Assembly: GCF_030866765.1 (NCBI RefSeq)
Contig: NZ_CP133017.1
Span: 5,746,501-5,810,500, forward strand
Length of the DNA stretch: 64,000 nucleotides
Reading direction: 5' to 3'
Source of the DNA: Paenibacillus silvisoli
GTDB lineage: Bacteria; Bacillota; Bacilli; Paenibacillales; Paenibacillaceae
Numbering within the stretch: position 1 is the stretch's first letter; every line of letters begins with the position of its first letter. Below the pieces are notes generated by a model. The model was not told where the DNA came from, made no database searches, and worked only from the letters and a program-made list of their open reading frames with translations. Shown here one piece after another: positions 43,868 through 52,625 of the stretch. Made by a program: the position numbers and the translations under genes.

Positions 43868-44773
43868 ATGTTTAAAAAAAGCGTTGCACTGTTGATTTCG
43901 CTCCTATTGTCTATATCGGCCGGCATGGCGGTCCGCGCCCAAACGGGCAGCGCAGCCGCGCAGGCCACCCCGCCTGTTCTCATCGCGCTCGATGAACAAC
44001 TGCAGGACGGCCATTTTGCGCTAACCTTTAACAAAGGAGTCAGCCTGAAAGACCTGCAAGCCAATTTCGCAATTCCTAACAAAAAAATCACGTGGTATAC
44101 CGAAAAATACGCCGGCACCAACAAGTCGTATTACGGGATTATTCAAAACGCGGTCAAAGGCCTGGCTTATCCCGTAAAATTGGGAAAAGGCATCACTCTC
44201 GGCAAAAACGCCGAAGCGAATTTGTTATGGCGCAAAGATTACATCAACGGCAATCTCGGCTTCTACCTGGATATAGGGAAATTCATGATTACGACAACCA
44301 TAAAAACCAATCTGGAAGTGCTCAAAAAGAATATTAAAGCCGGCGGCGCTTCTGTTCTCGTGGAACCGGCTTCCGAAAATGACGGTTTAAATTGGATCGT
44401 TACCATCCCGAATGCGAAGCCTAATGTGAACTATGACATATCCTTTACAAAACCTATCGTCATCTCGAACACTCAATACAGTTGGAAGCAAATCCCGGTT
44501 CAACTTACCGGCGCGATACTCGATTTTCAATCCGGATCGATTGAACTCGCCATGGACATGGAGGCTGAACGGGAATTATCGATACAAGATCTCGTCATCA
44601 CGGCCACATTGAACGATCAGCCTTATAAGCTTCAGCATGTCAGCTACAAAGGTGACGGCATTCTCTCCTTTTCTCCGATTCCTGATCTCGGAACGGACGT
44701 TCTAAAAATCACCATAGCCGGTAAAGTATCAGCCGACGTGACAGGCATCGTTAATGTTTCAAATGCATCGTAA
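43868..44773 (+). CDS. Hypothetical secreted protein
   Basis: 301 residues. A signal peptide (about 1-24, SISAGMAVRAQT) is followed by a beta-rich region. I recognise no family. Conserved-looking patterns such as DGHFALTFNKGVSLKDLQAN (about 45-65) and FSPIPDLGTDVLKITIAGKV near the C-terminus suggest Ig-like or SLH-adjacent folds. It has GGAGAGGG 10 bp upstream of the ATG, and is 75 bp downstream of the Calx-beta gene on the same strand. Probably co-expressed surface or matrix protein. Confidence 0.6.
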   Translation: MFKKSVALLISLLLSISAGMAVRAQTGSAAAQATPPVLIALDEQLQDGHFALTFNKGVSLKDLQANFAIPNKKITWYTEKYAGTNKSYYGIIQNAVKGLAYPVKLGKGITLGKNAEANLLWRKDYINGNLGFYLDIGKFMITTTIKTNLEVLKKNIKAGGASVLVEPASENDGLNWIVTIPNAKPNVNYDISFTKPIVISNTQYSWKQIPVQLTGAILDFQSGSIELAMDMEAERELSIQDLVITATLNDQPYKLQHVSYKGDGILSFSPIPDLGTDVLKITIAGKVSADVTGIVNVSNAS

Positions 44774-44777
44774 ATGC

Positions 44778-44829
44778 GAAAAGCCTCGCAAGCTTCGTTT
44801 CGAAAAAACGCAGCTAACGAGGCCTTTCT
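44778..44829 (+). terminator. Terminator after the hypothetical secreted protein
   Basis: AAAGCCTCG pairs with CGAGGCCTTT (one mismatch region in the loop). A short T-rich tail follows. It also faces the convergent DUF2961 gene. Confidence 0.55.
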
Positions 44830-44851
44830 ATATCGGTATCTTCCCTTCGGG

Positions 44852-45958
44852 CTACAAGTCGCTCCGCTTCGGCCCCTCATCCGCGCCGCCGTTCAAATCC
44901 TTGATCCGTTCCTCGCGGCTCGGCAGCGGAGCGAACGGCTGCGATGGCAGCGTCTGGTACCAGTAAGCAACCGCGCTGTAGTCGTCGCTTAAGTCGAAGT
45001 AGCAGTAGTTGTCGTCCTCTTCCGCGCCGGCGGCTTTGTAACGGACATAGTCGTCGCCGAAATGCGCCTGCGCTTTCGTGCCGTCGCCGTACGCCATCTG
45101 CTGCACCGTAACCTTCAAGCCCTGCTGAAAATAAATCGGATCGCGCACATGGAACCGGTAGATCGAATACAGCCCGTTATCGTGATCGACGAGCGGCGCT
45201 CCCTGATAAGGCGTCAGCACCTCGTCGAGTCCCCAGGCCGAGCCCATGTAATCCTCGGCGCCGGTGCCGCAGATCGTCGGGAACTCCGTATCGCCGTCGA
45301 TGAAAAACTTCACTTCCCCTTCGCCCCACCAGCAGTCCCGGTAAATGCTGCGCACGCCGAGCGTCGTCCCCAAGTAGACGCCCTTGCCTTGAATGTTATC
45401 CGCGATGACGAAATCCTCGTGGATCGGGCACGGGTTGCTGCGGCGGAATTGGGCGTGGAAGTAGCCGGCCGACTCGTCCAGCTCATCGCCGCGGGTGACG
45501 TCGAGCTGGTAGAACAGCATTTTCACGTCCGAGCTTGAATCGTTCTCGATCGTCACGACCGCCTTCTTCCGGAACGGCATCGGAATCCAGCAGTTCAGCC
45601 CTTTGCCGCCCTGCATCGTCACGCAGTCGGAGAGCATGTTCCGCTGGCGGCCATGCGACACGCCGAAGAAATCGCCGATCGGCGCTTCCACGCTAGGATG
45701 CTCCTGCCCGTCCCAGTACATCCGAATAATGACGTTGCGCATATGATCGACATTGCCCGGCGGCAGCGTCATCCAGATATGACGGATCACGCCCGGACCG
45801 TCGCAATTCAGCAGCTCGATCGTCTGCCCCTTCGTAAAGCCTTCAATGCACGGCGCACCCTTCCTGCCGCCTCTCGACTGCCCGCCAGCGCCTGCAGCGC
45901 CGGTCGGATTCTCCGCGGTGAAAGCCCGGCTCTCCACGTTCTTCAACTGATACAGCAT
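44852..45958 (-). CDS. DUF2961 family protein (GH172-like)
   Basis: 368 residues from the ATG at 45958, with GGAGG 7 bp upstream. The double jelly-roll family DUF2961 was reclassified as GH172, whose members act on fructo- or arabino-furanosides (alpha-D-fructofuranosidase, D-arabinofuranosidase). Visible family parts are GPGVIRHIWMTLPPGN, EAPIGDFFGVSHGR, GEGEVKFFIDGDTEFPTICG and GAEDYMGSAWG. It has no signal peptide, so it probably acts inside the cell on imported oligosaccharide. It lies 135 bp after the permease gene and beyond a terminator-like hairpin. The activity here is inferred. Confidence 0.9.
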   Translation of the reverse strand: MLYQLKNVESRAFTAENPTGAAGAGGQSRGGRKGAPCIEGFTKGQTIELLNCDGPGVIRHIWMTLPPGNVDHMRNVIIRMYWDGQEHPSVEAPIGDFFGVSHGRQRNMLSDCVTMQGGKGLNCWIPMPFRKKAVVTIENDSSSDVKMLFYQLDVTRGDELDESAGYFHAQFRRSNPCPIHEDFVIADNIQGKGVYLGTTLGVRSIYRDCWWGEGEVKFFIDGDTEFPTICGTGAEDYMGSAWGLDEVLTPYQGAPLVDHDNGLYSIYRFHVRDPIYFQQGLKVTVQQMAYGDGTKAQAHFGDDYVRYKAAGAEEDDNYCYFDLSDDYSAVAYWYQTLPSQPFAPLPSREERIKDLNGGADEGPKRSDL

Positions 45959-46040
45959 GCAGCTACCTCCATTTTTGATCGAACTAGATTTGGACCTGCT
46001 CTTTCTATTAATGCCATCTCTTCCCACCGCTGTCCAGCAT

Positions 46041-46084
46041 AAAAAGAGGCTCCGAACCGGTTCCGCCGAACGCGTTTCGAAGCC
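46041..46084 (-). terminator. Terminator or attenuator before the DUF2961 gene
   Basis: GGCTTCGAA pairs with TTCGGAGCC, followed on the minus strand by TCTTTTT. It ends or weakens the permease transcript before the DUF2961 gene. Confidence 0.7.
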
Positions 46085-46093
46085 CCCTTCCGT

Positions 46094-46978
46094 TTACTCC
46101 TTCACGGAGCCCAGCATAATGCCGCTAATAAAATATTTCTGCATGAACGGATACACGATCAGAATCGGAATCATCGTAATGACCAGCTTCGCGGCCGTCA
46201 AGCTCCGGTTGGATACGGCCAGCAGGCTTTTCACCTGCTCCATGTCGCGAATCGTGGTATCGAAGCTCACGACCAGCTGCTGAATGTACGTTTGCAGCGG
46301 GAAGTCGTCCGTCGTCATCGAGAAAATCAATCCGTCGTAGTACGCATTCCAGTTGCCGACGATAACGAACAAGGCGATGGTCGCCATGATCGGCATCGAC
46401 AGCGGCACGTAAATTTGCAGCAATCTGCGCCATGGCCCCGCTCCGTCAATGCTGGCCGACTCCTCCAGCTCCGACGGGATGTTGCGGAAGTAGTTCAGCA
46501 TGAGAATGATGTTGAACTGAGCGACCGCGCCGGGAATGACGAGCGCCCAGATCGTTCCGAGCATATGCGTGTCCTTCACCGTGAAGAAGAGCGGAATGAT
46601 GCTCGGCCCGAACAGCATCGTCCCGATGACGATCCACATGTAAATGCCTCTGGAGCGGAACACCTTCTTGTTCCGGGACAGCGGGTACGCCGCCAGCACG
46701 GTGAGCACCATGCTAAGGACGAGCGAGAGCACCACGCGTTTGAACGAAACCCCCGCAGCCGTCAAGATCGCGCTGTCCTTGAAAATCTGCTCATACGTCT
46801 CGAAGCTCAGACCGAGCGGGTAAACCGTCACGAGCCCTGCCGTCGCTTTGGCGCTGTTGCTGAGCGAGATCGAGAAAATGTTCAGCAGCGGTATCAAGGT
46901 GATCACGGCCAGCAGCGTCAAGATCGCGTAAATAATCGTGTTGACCAATATATCGTGCTTTGTTAATCTGATTCCCAT
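46094..46978 (-). CDS. Carbohydrate ABC permease (LplC/YtcP type)
   Basis: 294 residues from the ATG at 46978, with GAGGTG 6 bp upstream; a GTG nine bases earlier falls inside that site. Six spans are predicted. The EAA loop is EESASIDGAGPWRRLLQIYV and the end YPFMQKYFISGIMLGSVKE matches LplC permeases. It is the third gene of the importer operon. Confidence 0.93.
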   Translation of the reverse strand: MGIRLTKHDILVNTIIYAILTLLAVITLIPLLNIFSISLSNSAKATAGLVTVYPLGLSFETYEQIFKDSAILTAAGVSFKRVVLSLVLSMVLTVLAAYPLSRNKKVFRSRGIYMWIVIGTMLFGPSIIPLFFTVKDTHMLGTIWALVIPGAVAQFNIILMLNYFRNIPSELEESASIDGAGPWRRLLQIYVPLSMPIMATIALFVIVGNWNAYYDGLIFSMTTDDFPLQTYIQQLVVSFDTTIRDMEQVKSLLAVSNRSLTAAKLVITMIPILIVYPFMQKYFISGIMLGSVKE

Positions 46979-47005
46979 CCGTTTCACCTCGTCGTCTAAA
47001 ACACC

Positions 47006-47911
47006 TTAGAACACCTTATATTCGCCGTATTTTTCCGCCAGCCATTGCGAGATGAGGATAAAGACAAAGGCAACCGCCGAACGGAACAGCCCCACCGCAG
47101 TCGCGAACTCATACTGGTTGCTCTGGAAGCCCATCCGGTAAATATACGTGTCATAAATATCGGCAACCTGATACACAAGCGGATTGTACAAGTTGAAAAT
47201 CTGGTCGAAGCCGCCGCTCAAAATCCCTTGCAGACTCAAGATCAAGATCAAAATAATCGTGCCTTTAATGCCCGGAATCGTAATGTTGACGAGCTTCTGC
47301 CATCTGGAAGCGCCGTCGACGTCGGCTGCCTCGTACAGGTTCGGATTGATCGCCGTCAGCGCCGCCAGGAAGACGATCGCGTTGAAGCCGAAGCCCTTCC
47401 ATACATCCGTGAAATAAATGATGAGCATGAACCAGGTATTGCTGTTGAAGAACATGATCGGCTCGTCGCCGGTCATTCGGGTTACCAAGCCGTTAATCAA
47501 ACCGTCTACGGAGAAGAAATCTTTGAAAATACCGGCCATAATGACCCAAGAGAGGAAGAACGGCAGGTACACGATCGTTTGCACCGACTTCTTGAACCAC
47601 TTCTTCTTGATCTCATGCAGCAGCAACGCGAAAGCGAGCGCGCATGTGATATTCAGGACGATCTTTACGACCGAGATCGTGATGGTGTTGATCGTAATTT
47701 GCTTGAACTCCGGTATTTGAAACAGCATTTTGAAATGGTCGAGCCCTGCCCACGGCGATCCCCAGATGCCTTCGATCGGATCGAAATATTTGAACGCGAT
47801 AATGGAGCCGAGCGTCGGGTAAATGCTGAATATGGCCAAAAGAATAACGGTCGGAAGCAGCATGAAGTGGTAATGAATGCCTTCCCTATTTCGCGTGCTG
47901 TTCGCCTTCAA
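47006..47911 (-). CDS. Carbohydrate ABC permease (LplB type)
   Basis: 301 residues starting at a TTG (47911) with GAGGTGG about 7 bp upstream. The N-terminus shows HYHFMLLPTVILLAIFSIYP and the EAA loop is YEAADVDGASRWQKLVNITI. Six spans are predicted. It partners the following permease and the lipoprotein upstream. Confidence 0.92.
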   Translation of the reverse strand: MKANSTRNREGIHYHFMLLPTVILLAIFSIYPTLGSIIAFKYFDPIEGIWGSPWAGLDHFKMLFQIPEFKQITINTITISVVKIVLNITCALAFALLLHEIKKKWFKKSVQTIVYLPFFLSWVIMAGIFKDFFSVDGLINGLVTRMTGDEPIMFFNSNTWFMLIIYFTDVWKGFGFNAIVFLAALTAINPNLYEAADVDGASRWQKLVNITIPGIKGTIILILILSLQGILSGGFDQIFNLYNPLVYQVADIYDTYIYRMGFQSNQYEFATAVGLFRSAVAFVFILISQWLAEKYGEYKVF

Positions 47912-47938
47912 TCGTAATCCACCTCATTTCGGATACAA

Positions 47939-47974
47939 CAAATGCCGAGCCGCCTCGCAACGGCCCGGCATTTG
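47939..47974 (-). other. Intercistronic stem-loop after the binding-protein gene
   Basis: A 9+4 bp inverted repeat (CAAATGCCG...GCCG / CGGC...CGGCATTTG) between the lipoprotein stop and the permease start. No T-run follows on the minus strand. It likely slows decay of the upstream mRNA or partly terminates, to raise the binding protein relative to the permeases. Confidence 0.6.
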
Positions 47975-47988
47975 TCCTCAAAGCTGAT

Positions 47989-49722
47989 TTATTTGCCTAC
48001 AATGTCGTTGACTTCCGCGGTAATGTCCGTACCGCCCATGTTGTTCCACAATTTCACGAAGTTATCGAACTCGTCGATCGATTTCTTGCCCGTAATGATT
48101 TCGAGGAACGTTTTCTTCTCCAGATCGTCCATCGAAGCTTTCTTCTTCTGCATCAGATCGGTCGAACCGATGAAGGCAGGAAGCGTTTGTTGAACCTGGT
48201 TCTTCGTCAAGCCCTTCGCGCCGACCGCGAATTGGTTAGCCAAGCTCCAAAGGCCCATATCCGCGAATTTGTCCGTCGCTTTCTCGTAGTTCTGGATAGC
48301 AGTCGCTTGCGCCTTCGTTTCCGGATCGGCCGCATCCATCGCTACCGTACCGTTCAATACGTCTTGGATCGCTTTGTAGCGAACCGTAATTTCATGCGGA
48401 TCTTTCGCGCTTACGCTAGCAGGCAGCAAAGGCATCTTCGCGTTCAAATATTTCGCGCCTTCGTCGATCGTAAGCTTGTTGTACCAATCCAGCTTCTTCG
48501 TGTTCGCTTCTTGCGAGTAGTTCAGCAGCTTCATGATCGCTTCCGGATGCGCGAAGCCTTTCTTCACGACAACGAACGAGCGGACCGTGCCGTAGCCCTT
48601 CGCATGCGCCACGCCGTCGATGCCTTTCAGAACGGTTGCCTGCCACTCTGCTTTATGATCGTTCTTCACGGAGTCAGGCAGCGGATACCACGTCGACCAC
48701 CAAGCGCCTTGGAAAATGCCGGCTTTGCCCTGCGCGATCGGCTCGACCGACTTGTTGCTGTCTTTCATGATAAAGTCAGGCGCGATCAAGCCGTCTTTGT
48801 ACCATTTTGCCAGACGCTCGAGGGCGCTTTTCATTTCCGGTTGTACGGAGCCGTAGCCGACGCTGCCGTCTGCCGTGCGGATCCATTGGCCCGGATAGGA
48901 GTTGTACGCGCCGAAGACGAAGTCGAAGGAGTTCGTGTCCGCGCCGTAAATGTTTTGTTGGGATGGCAGCACGCCTGCGCCGAACTTGTCTTTGAACGCC
49001 GCGAGCGTCTTCTCGACGTCATCCAGCGTTTGCGGCTCAGGCAGTCCGACTTGATCCAGCCAATCCTTCCGCGTCCAGATGACCGGGATCGCCGTCTCGA
49101 CGTCCGCGATGGACGGAATCGCGTACAGCTTGCCGTCGGAGGAGACGGACTTCAAGGCATCCGGTCCGCCGAGCGCGATGCTTTCTTTCAGGAATGGCGA
49201 GGCATAGTCCTCATACACCTTCGTCAAATCCTCGATCATGTCGGCTTTGATCAGCTTCTTCAGAATGCTGAGGCCGTTCGGGTCAACGCTGATGGACAGA
49301 ACGTCCGGAATGTTGTTCGCAGCGATCAGCAGGCTGACCTTCTGCTCGAAGGCGAAATTTTGGTCGCTGGTCGACCAGGCCATCTTCGGCTTTACGTTCA
49401 AGTTCTCTTCAAACCATTTCTGTACGTCGTTGCTCTCGAAGCTCTCGCCCGCCGGCGGCTTCGATTCGGCCGATAGGGAAATGCCTGTCGTGAATTCTAC
49501 CAATTCGGACATCTTGCTGAACGGATCCGGCTTCTCGGCAGGCGCCGTATTCTCTGCCGCCGCTTCGTTCGCTGCGCCTTCGTTCGCCGCTGCCGCGTTA
49601 TTCGTTGCTTTAACGTTTTCGCTGCTTTCGCCCGCGTTGTTCGAGTTGCCGCACGCTGCGCTCGTCAGCATGAGCGCGGCGATCAGAGATACCGATGCTG
49701 CTGCCTTCACTTTCTTGTTCAT
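47989..49722 (-). CDS. Extracellular solute-binding lipoprotein
   Basis: 577 residues from the ATG at 49722, with AGGGGGG about 8 bp upstream; 31 upstream in-frame codons are not needed. The lipobox is LTSAACGNSN. An Asn/Ala/Glu linker (about 25-60) precedes the binding domain, with WFEENLNVKPKMAWSTSDQN, LSISVDPNGLSILKK and QGKAGIFQGAWWSTWYP. The size and the LplB/LplC partners match YtcQ-like lipoproteins. First gene of the operon after the cre-like site. Confidence 0.93.
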   Translation of the reverse strand: MNKKVKAAASVSLIAALMLTSAACGNSNNAGESSENVKATNNAAAANEGAANEAAAENTAPAEKPDPFSKMSELVEFTTGISLSAESKPPAGESFESNDVQKWFEENLNVKPKMAWSTSDQNFAFEQKVSLLIAANNIPDVLSISVDPNGLSILKKLIKADMIEDLTKVYEDYASPFLKESIALGGPDALKSVSSDGKLYAIPSIADVETAIPVIWTRKDWLDQVGLPEPQTLDDVEKTLAAFKDKFGAGVLPSQQNIYGADTNSFDFVFGAYNSYPGQWIRTADGSVGYGSVQPEMKSALERLAKWYKDGLIAPDFIMKDSNKSVEPIAQGKAGIFQGAWWSTWYPLPDSVKNDHKAEWQATVLKGIDGVAHAKGYGTVRSFVVVKKGFAHPEAIMKLLNYSQEANTKKLDWYNKLTIDEGAKYLNAKMPLLPASVSAKDPHEITVRYKAIQDVLNGTVAMDAADPETKAQATAIQNYEKATDKFADMGLWSLANQFAVGAKGLTKNQVQQTLPAFIGSTDLMQKKKASMDDLEKKTFLEIITGKKSIDEFDNFVKLWNNMGGTDITAEVNDIVGK

Positions 49723-49891
49723 TTGAATCCCCCCTGGTCTGAATGCGTTTATCTTGCTTGTCACTATCATAAGCCTGAAACTCAGGAGGACGTGATAGAT
49801 AATCTTCATCAGCAACTGGGAATCCGGTTCTCTCCTGCATGCGTTTCCATAACAAAATTCGCACCAATTTCGGATAACTTTCCCTTGTTGG

Positions 49892-49905
49892 TGTAAGCGC
49901 TTAAA
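49892..49905 (-). promoter_or_regulatory. cre-like site
   Basis: TGTAAGCGCTTAAA matches the CcpA cre consensus at 13 of 14 positions. It lies about 170 bp upstream of the lipoprotein gene, just beyond the stop of the AraC-type regulator. Confidence 0.55.
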
Positions 49906-49918
49906 CCGCTTTCGCCGA

Positions 49919-50692
49919 CTACCGCTGCCGTTCCCGGAACTCCGTCGGCGTCATGCCGCTGTGCTCGCGGAACAGCTTGCTGAAGTACTTCTCGTCCTGA
50001 AACCCGAGCTGGTCGGCGATCAAATAGACCGGCTTGCTTGTTTTGCGCAGCAGCGATTCGGCGGACTGGATCTTCAGGTTTTTCAAATATTCGCTGAACG
50101 GCGTGCCGACGATATCCTTGAAGCACAGGCTGAAATAGCCCCGGCTCATGTTGACCGCCTTCGCGACTTCCTCTTGATTGATGCCGTTAAATAGATTCTC
50201 GTTTATAAACTTCACCGCGTTGTTGATGCAGGTCACGACCTCCTCCGAGTAGCGCTTGCCCTGCTCGTTCCGGTAGATCGGCACGTAATCGGCCCCGCTC
50301 CGTTCCTTGCTCTCGCGCCGCAAACGGCTCGCGATGCGTTCGAGCACGTCCTCGAGCTTCTCTTTCTCCAGCTGCGTCTTCACGATATAATCGATCGCGC
50401 CGAGGCGCATCGTCTCCTGAATGAAGTCGAAATCCTGATGGCAGGTCAGCACGACGACCTTCAGATCGGGAAAGCTGTTGCGCGTTTCCTTCATCAGCTC
50501 GAACCCCGACATGCCCGGCATCGTCAGATCCATGAACATGACGTCGACGCCGTTATCCTTCAGAAACTCCAGCGCCTTGTCGCCGCTGCTGGCTTCGCCG
50601 ACGATTTTGAAGCTGAATTTCTCCCACGGCAGAACGGAAATTAACCCTTTTCTCACATAAATTTCATCATCTACGATTAACGTGCGGATCAT
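49919..50692 (-). CDS. AraC-type response regulator, short form
   Basis: 257 residues, about half the length of the other one in the window. Receiver domain (1-120; IVDDEIYV, phosphoacceptor Asp55 in VMFMDLTMPGMSG, Lys in YIVKTQLEKE) directly followed, after a 35-residue linker, by the AraC DNA-binding domain (about 160-257; INQEEVAKAVNMSRGYFSLC, YLIADQLGFQDEKYFSKLF). Its ATG overlaps the kinase stop by 4 bp. The probable target is the importer operon just downstream. The middle region usual in YesN proteins is absent. Confidence 0.92.
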   Translation of the reverse strand: MIRTLIVDDEIYVRKGLISVLPWEKFSFKIVGEASSGDKALEFLKDNGVDVMFMDLTMPGMSGFELMKETRNSFPDLKVVVLTCHQDFDFIQETMRLGAIDYIVKTQLEKEKLEDVLERIASRLRRESKERSGADYVPIYRNEQGKRYSEEVVTCINNAVKFINENLFNGINQEEVAKAVNMSRGYFSLCFKDIVGTPFSEYLKNLKIQSAESLLRKTSKPVYLIADQLGFQDEKYFSKLFREHSGMTPTEFRERQR

Positions 50693-52437
50693 GGCAAGTC
50701 CTCCCTATGCGTTCTTCGATGGATCGGAAGCCGGAGCTTGAACACCGTTCCTTCGTTTTTGACGCCCTTGATTTCCATCTCGGCTTCCTGGCCGTAGTTG
50801 ACTTCCAGCATATATTTGACGTAGCTTAACCCGATGCCCATGCCGACCTTCTTGTGCTCCTCCGACTGAGGCTCGAGCATTCGCGCGATGTCCGCGTCGG
50901 TCATGCCGTCCCCGCTGTCCTTCACGGTGATGAGCAGCCGGTTGTTTTCCTCGAAAGCCTTAATTTGAATCGAGCCGCTTTCGTCCTTCAAGCCGTGATA
51001 GATGGCGTTCTCCACGATCGGCTGCATAATAAAACGCGGTACGCTGACGTCGCCGAGCGCGGCATCCCATTCGATTTGTACGTCAAAATGATACGCGTAC
51101 CGGATACGCTGCAAATCGACGTAATTTTGAAGCGCCTCGATCTCCTCGCTCAAGGAGACGATGCCGCCTTCTTTGCCCAAATTATAGTGAAGGACGCGGG
51201 TAAACAAGGCGACCAGCCGGTCGATTTCGTCCTGCCCGTTCATCCTGGCCAGCCATTGCACCGTATTGAGCGTATTGTGCAGAAAGTGCGGGTTAATTTG
51301 GTGCATGATCTTTTCCACTTCCACGACCCGCTTCTTCCGTTCCTTCTCCTCCAGCTCCTTGAAGAGATCCTGGATCTTGAGCTTCATATCGTTAAACTGC
51401 TCGAGCAGCTTGTCGAACTCGACGATGCCGGTCATCGTTACCTTGGAATTGAACTTGTTATGCCCGAGTAAAATAATTTCCCGGTTAATGGTACGCAGCG
51501 GCCGCGATACGACCCGCCAGATCGAGAGGCCGAGAAACAAGCTGATCACGATGGACAGCGCCGCGAACAGCGCGAATTTGCCGATCCACTGCTTGACGTC
51601 CGCGCTGTACGAAATTTTATCGACCGCGGTTATAATATACCAGCCCTGTTCGCCCTTCTGCGAGAAGACGTAGTAGCCGTGCTTGATCGCGTCCGTCTTG
51701 CTTGTACCATTGAGCAGACTGACGTCGATCCGTTCGCCGATGGCAAAATCGTCCGGACGCTGGCTGTACACGACCTGTCCTTCGCTGTTCAGCAAAATGG
51801 AGGACGCCTCCAGCTTATACTGCTGCGATTTCAGCAAATCCTCGAACAGCTTGATGCCCGTCTCGATGTAAACGTAAAGATCTTCTCCTTCGATCAGGTT
51901 GACCTTCCTCGCGATCGAGAACACCGACATGTCCTTGGCGGTGCGCACCGTCATATGCGGACCGTAGAAGGTCGCATTGATGCCATCTGCCAGCTTGGGC
52001 AGTAGATCAAGGCTAAAGCCGTCTTCGACGCTCTGGTTCTCGAACATGACCTGATTCTTGTTGGCATGATAGAAGAAGATCAGCCCGAGATCCGGCTTGG
52101 CCGCATTGATCAGCGAGATGCTTTCGATGACCGCTTTCTTCTTCTCGTATTTGGTTAAAATATCGTTCGTATCGATGAACGTTTCGATATCGTCCGCAAC
52201 CCGCCCGTTGTACATCGCGAGCTGCAGCGCCGAATCTTCCAGATTGCTGAACACATGATCGACACTGATTTGAAATTGCTTCAGATTGCTCCGGATGCCG
52301 TCGTCGATGTTCGTATTCAGCAGCGAAATCATCGAGACGTACGAGATATAACCGATGAGCGTGAGCGGGATAATCGAGCTTAAAATTAAGAAGAAGTAGG
52401 CTCTGTTCTTTAGCGACGTCGTAAATTTCGGCAGCAA
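50689..52437 (-). CDS. Sensor histidine kinase (YesM-like)
   Basis: 582 residues, TTG start at 52437 with GGGGG about 7 bp upstream. A membrane span (about 14-36, FFLILSSIIPLTLIGYISYV) precedes an extracellular cache-like sensor (about 40-275). A second span (about 280-305), HAMP-like linker and kinase core follow: phosphorylated His in IMHQINPHFLHNTLNTVQWL, ENAIYHG, KDSGDGMTD and GMGIGLSYVKYML. It pairs with the short AraC-type regulator. Confidence 0.92.
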   Translation of the reverse strand: MLPKFTTSLKNRAYFFLILSSIIPLTLIGYISYVSMISLLNTNIDDGIRSNLKQFQISVDHVFSNLEDSALQLAMYNGRVADDIETFIDTNDILTKYEKKKAVIESISLINAAKPDLGLIFFYHANKNQVMFENQSVEDGFSLDLLPKLADGINATFYGPHMTVRTAKDMSVFSIARKVNLIEGEDLYVYIETGIKLFEDLLKSQQYKLEASSILLNSEGQVVYSQRPDDFAIGERIDVSLLNGTSKTDAIKHGYYVFSQKGEQGWYIITAVDKISYSADVKQWIGKFALFAALSIVISLFLGLSIWRVVSRPLRTINREIILLGHNKFNSKVTMTGIVEFDKLLEQFNDMKLKIQDLFKELEEKERKKRVVEVEKIMHQINPHFLHNTLNTVQWLARMNGQDEIDRLVALFTRVLHYNLGKEGGIVSLSEEIEALQNYVDLQRIRYAYHFDVQIEWDAALGDVSVPRFIMQPIVENAIYHGLKDESGSIQIKAFEENNRLLITVKDSGDGMTDADIARMLEPQSEEHKKVGMGIGLSYVKYMLEVNYGQEAEMEIKGVKNEGTVFKLRLPIHRRTHREDLP

Positions 52438-52625
52438 CTCGGTTCCCCCAACCCGTTAAGAATGCGTTTCCATGGAATGTGAATATTGTAAGTAGAGTCA
52501 TAGATTCCCGTCAATCCGGCAAAACTTACACGATGGCGCATTTTGTAAACAATAAGGCCGGCCCTAGTCCGTCAGACCAAGGCCAGCCTTTGTTCGATTG
52601 GGGGAGCGAGCTGCCGCTCCTGCGG

